Of a DNA stretch of 64,000 bases, positions 55,905-64,000 are shown piece after piece. The translations under genes and the position numbers were made by a program. Position 1 is the first letter of the stretch; the number at the start of each line of letters is the position of its first letter. Source of the stretch: Tetragonia tetragonoides (lineage: Eukaryota; Streptophyta; Magnoliopsida; Caryophyllales; Aizoaceae); contig CM076146.1 in NCBI GenBank assembly GCA_038025085.1, positions 11,718,001 through 11,782,000 of the forward strand. The letters run 5' to 3'. The notes beneath the pieces are model-generated. The model was not told the DNA's origin. It saw nothing but the letters and a program-made list of their open reading frames with translations, and ran no database searches.

Positions 55905-57600
55905 TGTAAGGACCCGGGATTTCTTGCCACGGAGTGTGTCCTTATAGAAAATTTGCAAGTTGGGGGTTTAGATAAGTTCAAGGAACCGTCGAGTTAGAAA
56001 AGCTTTTGAAAAGACTTGAATTGAATAAAAACCATGAAAGAGGTCACAAATCTGCTATCGGCGTTTTATCGAAGGGACAAACCGAAGGGACAATCCGAAG
56101 GACAACCCAATAGAGCGATAAGTGAACTGATCATGTTTTTAGAAAGACTCCCTCTCATATAGAACATATGAGTACCCAAAAATAAAGGGTTCGGGGGCGA
56201 AGGTGTTAGGCCCCCAACTCACCCGTTTTATGACGGCCTCTACTAACTCAAGTTTGCTTAATAATTTAAAGACATAATTCCCATGCAAAACCGGATTAAC
56301 AACCTAGACTTAGACTATTAATTGGTTCATCACAAGCATCACAACATTTATTTTAACCCTTGTTTAGACATGCATTTGATTGACAAGTTGAGCATTACAA
56401 CGACTAGACATGCTTGGAAGGACAATATTTAGGAAGCAATAAAAGACGCTATACTAGCATGATATCTACTTTATGACTACTAGAAAATAAACAATTAGAC
56501 AAGTAATTTAATTTGAGCCCTCAGGAGTTTAGTACCTGAACTGTAGGCTATGTTTGACAAGAATAGTAAAGACAAGATCTCAAGTTTGGAAGAAAGAGAG
56601 GGAAGCTCGGTGTTAATACTCCCGAGAATAGAATAGAATTGTTTATGGAAGAAAGAGGGAGAAGCTCAGAGTCATTTATACTACTGAGAATAGAGGGTGT
56701 TAACTGTAGACTGTGTCTTTTGAACTGAGGGAGGAGGGTTGTATTTATAGGCGCAGGAGTAGGGCTAGACGGGTGAAGAATTGCCGAAACTTGGAGTGGG
56801 GCTTGAAAAAGACGGGCTTCGGAAGACTCTGCGAGCGCCGCTAGCGGCTAAGGTGAGCGCCGCTAGTGGCTCAGGTGAGCGCCGCTAGCGGCTCAGGTGA
56901 GCGCCTCTAGTGGAAGCTGTGGATTTTCAACCACAGCCGCTAGCGGCTCTAGTGAACGCCGCTAGCGCCGCTGGATTTTATTCCAGAGCCGCTGACGGCT
57001 GTCAGCTACCAGCTGGATATTTTTCGGACCATATCTCACTCGCTTGGGCTCCGAATTGGATGATACACAATGCGTTGGAAAGCTTGTTGGGTTTAGTTTC
57101 AAATGGCTTTAAAGTCAGGTCCAAATATTTTGTGGATCTCTAGATATACCCGAAAGAGTAAGAAGAGGTTAGTTTATGAGTACGCATCAATGTTGGGCTC
57201 GTAACTCCTTGGTTGGGAATGTGGTGTGGGCTCATGATATGTCATTGGAAAGCCATTTGAATAAGGAATCCAGAAATATATGGCTCACAAATTAAATCAA
57301 CCAAATGGACTCCCAAATGGGGATTGAAACACGGTCCACAGTATTCGGCTACATTTGTTTTGACCCTTAACTTTGTTTGGCCATAACTTTTAGGTGCGGA
57401 ATCGTATTTGGACATGGAAGAAAGAAATGGAAAGCTCTTAAAAGGGGATTTTAAATGAAGTGGAAATGAAGGAGTGATCAAAGAAAAACCTGAGACCTTA
57501 TTTTACCTATCAAAGAAAAAATAGCATTCAAGTTTATAAATTACTCCTTTCATCATCGGGCTTTGTGGAGAAATCTGAAGGCGCTTTTTGGGCGTCTACA
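55905..57600 (-). repeat. 5' LTR of Tat element 1 (1696 bp)
   Basis: It matches 31586-33261 along its length. The GC-rich GCCGCTAGCGGCT array lies at 56825-57000, with a minus-strand TATA-like box (CCTATAAATACAACCC) near 56735-56750. Flanked on the right by the target duplication ACAAG. Confidence 0.92.
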
Positions 57601-57605
57601 ACAAG

Positions 57606-59033
57606 TTGGGAAAGAGAGGAGCTATTATAGATATGGAGATTTTGATTTTTCGCTCCTTTCACTTCCTTATTAGTTTCAAAACAACTCTCTTTTTTTTTCT
57701 CCTTTTTTTTTTTTGGTTCACAGTTTCAGACAACCACCAAACTACATGATTTACCAATAGCATTTCCCCATGCTTATCTCTTTCACCACTTCACAAAATA
57801 CGCATTATTTCCACAAACACTACAACAACTCCACTAGCCTAGGCTCGGGGTTAAGGGTATGTGTGGAATATATGGGGTTGTAAAGTGGTTTTCTTGAACA
57901 AAAAGGCTTAAAGCTCAACGGGGTACCAAGAGGATAATAATTTGAAAAGGAAGGTCATCTAGCTCAATGTAGTTCAATTATGCTCAAATGAATGCCTTTT
58001 TCCTCTCAAAGCAATATGGGTGTCAAAATGCAATTTCAATCAAGAAGCAAGGTAAGTTTTGGAGGAATGCCAACCGATATGAATCAAAACACACATGAAG
58101 AAAAATGGAACCGAGATAGATGCATCGGTTTTCAAGGCTCAAAACCTCACCGACTCAATGTCTGTCTAAGACCAATCGTTTCACTAATTAAGAAGGATTA
58201 TCGGATGATTGAATATATGCTCTCATACAAGGTATCATGGGAATAAAAGCCAAGTTTGAACTGTTTTCAAAAATCAATTCCCAGCGTTTTTGCCTCAAAG
58301 GTTCACATTTCCTTTATCACTAGCCAAACATCAATCAAGTGCATCAAAAATTATCACAAGGGGATCACTCTTCTCCATTTTTAGTCTTTTTTTTTCAACT
58401 TTTCCATTTTTTTTATATGCACATTATATGAAATGTAAGTCCTAAACATGCCAATGCAAATCTAAATGCCAATATAAACAAGGTTATGCATGCAACTAAT
58501 GATATACAAGTAAACGATCTAATGACTAAAAGATGACAAATGCAACTAAACTATCACAACTTCAAACACCATTCATCAAACCATCACAACACCATCAATT
58601 CACCAACCACACATCTAACAAAAGCTAGCCACAAATCACCACATGTCATCAATACTCTCCCCCATGCTTAAACATTACATTGTCCTCAATGTAAACAAGT
58701 AAAGAGAAAGGAGGGGAGTGACGTGATACTCACAAAATGATTGGCTCTTCAAAATGCTTGGTGGTGGGGACACTTGGGAGTGTGCATTAAGTCATTTTTG
58801 ATCCGGTGATGACAATGCCTCCTTTGTCATTTGTTCTTTACTTCGAACAATCATCATAGCATGCCAAGGCTAGTAGCATTTTCATGACCAAGTTTTGCTT
58901 ACTTTGGTAAAGGGTATCGGCATAACTAGCACTTTCATGACCAAGTTGATGCACATTATCCTCATGTCCAAAATAACCATAACATTCATAAGAGGCATTA
59001 TGCACATCATATCTATTCTGCATTCATGTAGCA
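57606..59033 (-). other. Athila-like 3' region, right piece
   Basis: This continues 30916-31580 across the Tat insertion. On the minus strand GAGGACAATGTAATG and TTTAAGCATGGGGGAG (58653-58690) form the second purine-rich motif typical of Athila-type elements. The minus-strand frame 58838-59023 ([20 protein letters not shown]) is a possible ORF tail that I do not recognise. No other coding sequence is supported. Confidence 0.5.
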
Positions 59034-59039
59034 TTGCGG

Positions 59040-60549
59040 ATTGTAAAAAGGACACCAAGCCCCGCTTGATTCGTTGGATCCTTTTACTCCAAGAGTTTGA
59101 TCTCGAGATTAGGGATAAGAAGGGCACCGAGAACACGGTCGCGGACCATCTTTCGCGTTTGATAAATGAGTCGGGTGGGGGGAAGGATGAGAATCTTCCC
59201 ATTGACGATTCTTTTCCCGATGACCAACTCTTCTCACTTGAAGCAATTGAAGCCCCTTGGTAAGCGGAGTTGGTGAAATATCTTGCATGCAAAGTTGTAC
59301 CCCATGAATTTAGCTCGGTGCAAAAGAAGAAGTTCTTCTCCGACCTCAAGTACTACCATTGGGACGATCCCCTTCTTTTCAAATGGTGTGCGGATGGGAT
59401 TTATCGTCAGTGTGTCCCTAATGATGAAGTGGCAAGTATCATATCTCATTACCATGATTTGCCTTGTGGGGGACATGCTAGTGTCTCCAAAACCTCCGCT
59501 AAAGTCCTCCAAGCGGGGTTTTATTGGCCCACATTATTCAAAGACGTGCATTATGTCAAGTCATGTGACCGATGTCAAAGAACCGGGAATATCTCGAGGA
59601 GACATGAGATGCCCCTCAATAACATACTCGAGGTTGAGATTTTTGATGTTTGGGGGATTGATTTCTTGGGGCCCTTCCCTTCCTCAAGTGGAAACAAGTT
59701 CATATTGGTCGCGGTCGACTATGGTTCCAAGTGGGTTGAAGCCAAGGCGTCACCGACAAACGATTCAAGAGTCGTGGCAAAGTTCTTCAAGCACACCATT
59801 TTTCTGAGGTTCAGAGTTCCTAGAGTGGTCATTAGTGATGGCGGTTCTCATTTCATTGAGAGGAAATTTGAGGCTCTTTTGAAGAAGTATGGGGTACAAC
59901 ACCGAGTTGGACTTGCCTACCATCCTCAAACTAGTGGGCAAGTCGAGATTTCCAACCGAGAGATCAAGTCTATACTCGAGAAGACGGTCTCAAGAACAAG
60001 GAAAGATTGGTCCACAAAGTTGGATGATGCTCTTTGGGCGTACCGGACCGCCTTCAAGACCCCTATCAGAACAACCCCGTTCCGATTGGTCTATGGCAAA
60101 GCATGCCACCTCCCGGTGGAACTTGAACACCAAGCGTATTGGGCTATTAAGGCGCTAAACTATGACTTCAAAACCTCCGGTGAAAAGCGTCTCCTCCAAC
60201 TCAATGAACTCGACGAGTTGAGGTTGGACGCTTATGAAAGTTCCCGGGTCTACAAGGAACGGACCAAGAAATGGCACGACACAAGCACATAATGAGGAGA
60301 GACTTTCATGAGGGCGAACTTGTCCTCTTGTTCAACTCAAGGTTGAAGCTTTTCCCCGGAAATCTTCGTTCCCGGTGGTCCGGACCCTTCAAGATAGTTC
60401 GGGTATTTCCATATGGGTCGGTGAAAGTGCGCCCTATGCAATAGGGAGCCGAATCATTCAAAGTGAATGGCCAAAGGCTCAAGCATTACTTGGCGGGAGA
60501 GCCCATTGAGGAGAAGATGGTTTATACCCTCTCTTCTTCCTCTCATTAA
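59040..60549 (+). pseudogene. Athila-type RNase H end and integrase
   Basis: The plus strand begins inside RNase H ([30 protein letters not shown]), cut at about 59040. A TAA at 59261-59263 lies in frame before the integrase. The integrase is long and clear: zinc-finger region [16 protein letters not shown]...[17 protein letters not shown], core [45 protein letters not shown]. Asp and Asp are present and Glu lies in [25 protein letters not shown] is the Athila signature. A one-base frameshift near 60285 precedes LVLLFNSRLKLFPGNLRSRW, then TAG at about 60442 before VNGQRLKHYL. It faces the opposite way from the minus-strand Athila-like 3' region next to it, so two copies are joined here. Confidence 0.88.
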
Positions 60550-60754
60550 TTCATGAATTCTATAAGGGGTCGAGCTCATGACTGAAAACGAGCTTGCTTC
60601 TTGGGAGTCAACCCAAGCATTTTGTTTTGTTGTTTGTTTTACTTTCTTTCATTTTTATTTTTGTTCTGTTGAAAAAAAAAAAAGGGAAAACAAACAAAAA
60701 CATGAGAAAAAAAAAACACACAAGTATACGGCGCCAAAAACTTGATACTCTTCG
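60550..60754 (+). other. Athila post-pol spacer with an inverted LTR-end/PBS motif
   Basis: CTTGGGAGTCAACCCAAGC (60600-60618) is the usual post-integrase Athila phrase. At 60730-60750 the plus strand reads GGCGCCAAAAACTTGATACTC; on the minus strand this is an LTR end GAGTATCAAG followed by TGGCGCC, an Athila-type PBS. It suggests a truncated minus-strand copy joins here. Confidence 0.5.
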
Positions 60755-61015
60755 CAACTACAAAACATAGCTATAAAGTCGCTGGATAGAAGTCGCTTTT
60801 ATGAAAAGTGGCTTGTATAGTAAGGCGGTGGCAATTTTGTAATTATTTAAAAAGTTGAAAGTAGCTTTTTTTGTCAAAAAGTGACTTTGTAGGGCTTTTC
60901 AAATAAGAAGTCGGTTTTTGCCAAAAAAACGACTTTGTAGTCAAGTGCCTCTAGTCGCCTATTAGTAAAGAACCGACCTTATAGTTAACAAAAAAATATA
61001 ATAATAAATAAATAA
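60755..61015. mobile_element. Possible CACTA-like terminus with AAGTCGCT subterminal repeats
   Basis: A candidate terminus CAACTACAAAACATAG at 60755 is followed by clustered AAGTCGCTTTT, AAAGTGGCTT, AAAAGTGACTTTGTAG and AACGACTTTGTAG motifs, similar in layout to the CACTA element at 39940. The terminus lacks the perfect CACTA start and no right end is in the window, so the class is tentative. Confidence 0.4.
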
Positions 61016-64000
61016 ATGAAAAACGCAGCTCTATCCTCACGCTTCGTTCTTCTCAGATCTAGTTCCTCAACCCAACTCTCTCTCTCCTTCCTCCGTCTAT
61101 CTCTGAGCGCTCTCTCTCCTTCCTCACCACCGCCGAAAACGGCAAGTCAGATCAACACCAGAACACTAGCGAACGAGATCTTCAATCTGAAACCGAGAAA
61201 TCGAGAATGTTCAACCCAAAGAAGGCGTCTTATCTTCTTTCAAATCCGTTTATATGTTTGATTTGTAACTATAACCCTCATTGTTTGTTTAATTTGAACT
61301 CAATTTATCTAATTGGGTTGCTTTCTGTTTGTTCATGAAATCCTAGCCGCGGATGGGCTCTCAAGTCAAAGATTGTGGCTTGGTCAAGAAAGGAAAATCC
61401 AACAACAAGGTAAGTCTAACTAATTTTTGGTGAAATTTCTCAAGTTAGAGATGTTTTCCTTCAAGTTTCACTATAACTTTGGAGAACTGTTCATTGTTTC
61501 AATTTTTGCGAGAAGAGCGAGCGAGAGGCTGAAGACAAGAGAAGCGGCTAAATTAACTGCGATTACTACGAGGTACATGTGAGAACTGTTCGTTGTTTTA
61601 ATTTTTTTGGGATTTGATTGTTTATTCTTCAAAGTTTTGAACCCATTACCACTCTAGATCTGGAATGTCTCAATTTTGTTGTAACTGTGTGAAGAGCTTA
61701 TATTTGGCCTGGTGGTTTGCTAATTTATTTCCTTTTTTCATAATTAAATAGGATAAGAGTTCGTGTGGGGATGTAATACTTGTAAGATGCTTGTTGAGGG
61801 TCAAGGTGGCGCGCGAGTTCGATCCAAACCCTCGATAATCTGTTGGGCAACGTGAGTATCTTTCTTTGTTCTGATTCATTTGATTGGAATCACAATTCTG
61901 CTGATGTTTTCCTTGAGCAATTTCTCTGCTGTGAATTGTGATGCTTAGTTGTTTGTAAGTTTACCTTTTTTTTACTATATTTTTGATCAAAATGTTTGTT
62001 ACTTTACTTGATTACGCTATTATGAGCTGTTGGCAATAATTTACTCCTGATATTAAATTACTATTACATGTTCTTTAAGTCATTAAACAAATTTAAGGTA
62101 GTTGTATAACTGATTTTCCCAATCACTTCTATTTCTTAGTTATTAGCTTTAAGCTAACCTCTAAAAACCTTTAGTAATACAACTAGCTTCACAAGTATCA
62201 GCTAGCATCATAGCTATTTGTGCCAAACAGAGTGTACGTATTGGCATATACATATGAAGTTTTTTTTTAACTTGCTAAACTGCAATATCCTGATACATAA
62301 GAGGGTGTCCACTATCAAATTTTTGGTTCATGAGCCGATATGACACATACAAAGGATAAAAAGCGACTGATATGTCTAGTACAGTTAACAACCTATATAA
62401 CTCTTGCTGTGATAGTAACAATCTAGTATGTGACACTGTAACACTCCCATTCACTGTATTGTTCTGCACTTCAGCATAAAACTGATTGGAACCATCTTAA
62501 TGTGTGGAGTGAATGAAATGAGGAATGTAGAGAGCGAGAAAATCCATGTGCTCACTTTCACTTAGTGGCCTGACCAGTCTCTTACGTGCTGTAATTCAGT
62601 CTTGCTGTATACAATACCATACAATCAACCTAGTGGCTCCCTTTTATGTCAGTGTTCTCTCTACACTATTTTTGTAAGATCTCCGATTCATAAAAGTTTG
62701 TTTGATTTTTTTCATCAGAAGTAAAAGACGAATAACAAATCTCTTATAGTTATATCTGTTAGAACGTCAGAAGTTTCAAAATATCATCTTTTTTTTGTTG
62801 GAATTCTTTTTGCTTTATGACATGTTGAGACATGACTAAGTCGTCATGAAAATAGTTTTAGGTTGGAGAGATATCTTGTTATCAGTGTACAAAACTGGTC
62901 TTATGTTTTTGGGTACTAACAACTGAAATAATGGCATTAGTAGATGGTTTTGTTTATAGTTTCCATCTTCCAGGGCGCTTTTGAAGAAGCCTACGAAACT
63001 ATTCGCAGTTTGTAATTTTGTTTACCTTTCAAATGATCTATTAGTTGAGCCCACGAAGACTTGGCTTTGGAAGCTAAAAGGATTGATGAATGATGAATGA
63101 TGAATGATGAATGCAAGATGTATTGCTACTTGAGACAAAACTTGTTTGATGTCTATGTTAGCTGATGAGATAAAGGGAAGATTATGAATCTGACAAAGAG
63201 TTGCTCCTCCTCTGTAAGTAGCAAATATTTTCAATACACTCCTACTCTCTCCTTCCCGTTCTGCTCTTACTTAGTGTTTTTTTATTCAGATTAATATTTG
63301 TATTCTCAGGTTTTTTGTTGTTTAAGTATTTTTTAGGAGTATTTGGACTTCTGGGTTTGATAATGGAAGGTGTTCAGGGATTATTGTTGGTGTTCTGTTT
63401 GATTTGAATAAATGAGTGCCATTGAGATGTCGAAGGCTCATAGTGTTGCTGTATGTTAAATTTTTTTGCTTTAGGATAAAAGATCAAATGCGCAGTTGGA
63501 CTGCCATAAGTTTGTTATGTAAGCTAGGGGATGAGACTTGCTTAAAAAAGTTATCTGGCTGTATCTGTCTCTAGTTCTCTTCAATATTATTTACAGAAGA
63601 GATTTAGTCTTGTTATGAACTTATATTCTACAAAACAACAAATATGCATTGTTACTTGTAGCGAATGTTTCTATCCCTATGAGTAGTGAGTGTTTGATTT
63701 TGTAATATAATGTCATTCATGAGCTCATGGTTTCCTACTAACTCATGATATTTCTGTTGCAGCAATTCATACTACTTTCTCTCTTTGAATGATGCAGTTG
63801 GACATTTGAGATCGAATATGATTGGCGTCTCACTGATCTTGGCTGGAGCTTATTCGCACTTTTCAGAGTTTAAGAGGTCACCTAGAAGATTTTCTAAGTG
63901 GTGTACATTTGTCATTTTTTGTAGTTAATTGTCGAAGTTGGGCAGGAGTTGTTTCTGGTGAAGTATACACACTCTATGCTCATAAAATCATCCTATTTTT
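61016..64000 (+). other. Noncoding or leader-like region, no confident gene
   Basis: No protein family is recognised. 61016-61200 reads like a 5' leader or first exon (Ser/Leu-rich, CT-rich). A short exon-like ATGGGCTCTCAAGTCAAAG ends in AAG|GTAAGT near 61411. GATGAATGAT repeats occur near 63090-63112. The layout recalls the leader of the CACTA element at 40150-40700, so this may be the 5' untranslated and intronic part of a larger transposon extending past the window. Confidence 0.35.

Larger units (their letters stand above)
31586..57600 (-). mobile_element. Tat-lineage Ty3/gypsy element 1 (26.0 kb with nested inserts)
   Basis: Two alignable LTRs (31586-33261 and 55905-57600) have TGTAGACGCC...TCCTTACA ends on the minus strand. 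Exact ACAAG target duplications (31581-31585, 57601-57605) show both boundaries are original. The PBS is at 55886-55903, the purine tract at 33262-33275 and gag at 53577-54563. Own protease, RT and integrase are not seen: after gag, Athila-spacer-like DNA leads into nested element 2. It was probably non-autonomous or gutted by that nest. The two LTRs differ by scattered substitutions and small indels. Confidence 0.9.

Overview
This 64 kb window is plant nuclear DNA, most likely from a eudicot. It is AT-rich, has spliced genes with GT/AG introns, and is mostly transposable elements of plant-specific families: Tat and Athila Ty3/gypsy, Ty1/copia, an RTE-type LINE, an L1 fragment, SINEs, CACTA, hAT, PIF/Harbinger-like, Stowaway and MULE-like elements. 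The species cannot be fixed from the sequence. No rRNA, tRNA, CRISPR or prokaryotic operon was seen.

Layout. 1-2696: remnants of a plant-mobile-domain (PMD) gene on the minus strand with a possible LTR edge at 2696. 2697-7207: 5' part of a minus-strand gypsy element (gag fragment, extra leader ORF, initiator-Met-type primer site, 2.27 kb LTR). 7208-8283: decayed copia reverse transcriptase. 9215-15339: a Stowaway MITE, then a three-level nest (Harbinger-like MITE > hAT element > RTE LINE), each level with its own target duplication. 15649-28556: two tandem, five-exon GDSL esterase/lipase genes on the minus strand. These are the only convincing host genes. The upstream copy (B) has introns full of insertions, and its sister (A) often preserves the empty site. 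29048-60750: an old Athila-like region split by a 26 kb Tat-lineage element (element 1, LTRs 31586-33261 and 55905-57600, matching ACAAG duplications). A second Tat element (element 2, 5' LTR 51148-52718) is nested inside it. Element 2 carries gag-protease-RT-integrase on the minus strand and, between integrase and its 3' LTR remnant, spliced genes on the opposite strand. The larger of these, PMD/DUF7745-like, is itself split by a 4.47 kb CACTA transposon. 59040-60549: plus-strand Athila RNase H/integrase. 60755-64000: a probable second CACTA-like end and noncoding DNA.

How it works together. The GDSL pair probably makes secreted lipid or ester hydrolases; A looks intact, and B has an uncertain splice site next to a MITE. 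All large retroelement ORFs carry stops, frameshifts or deletions and look immobile. The most distinctive feature is the antisense gene set of the Tat element, with its own TATA box downstream of GC-rich AGCGGC repeats like those in the Tat LTRs.
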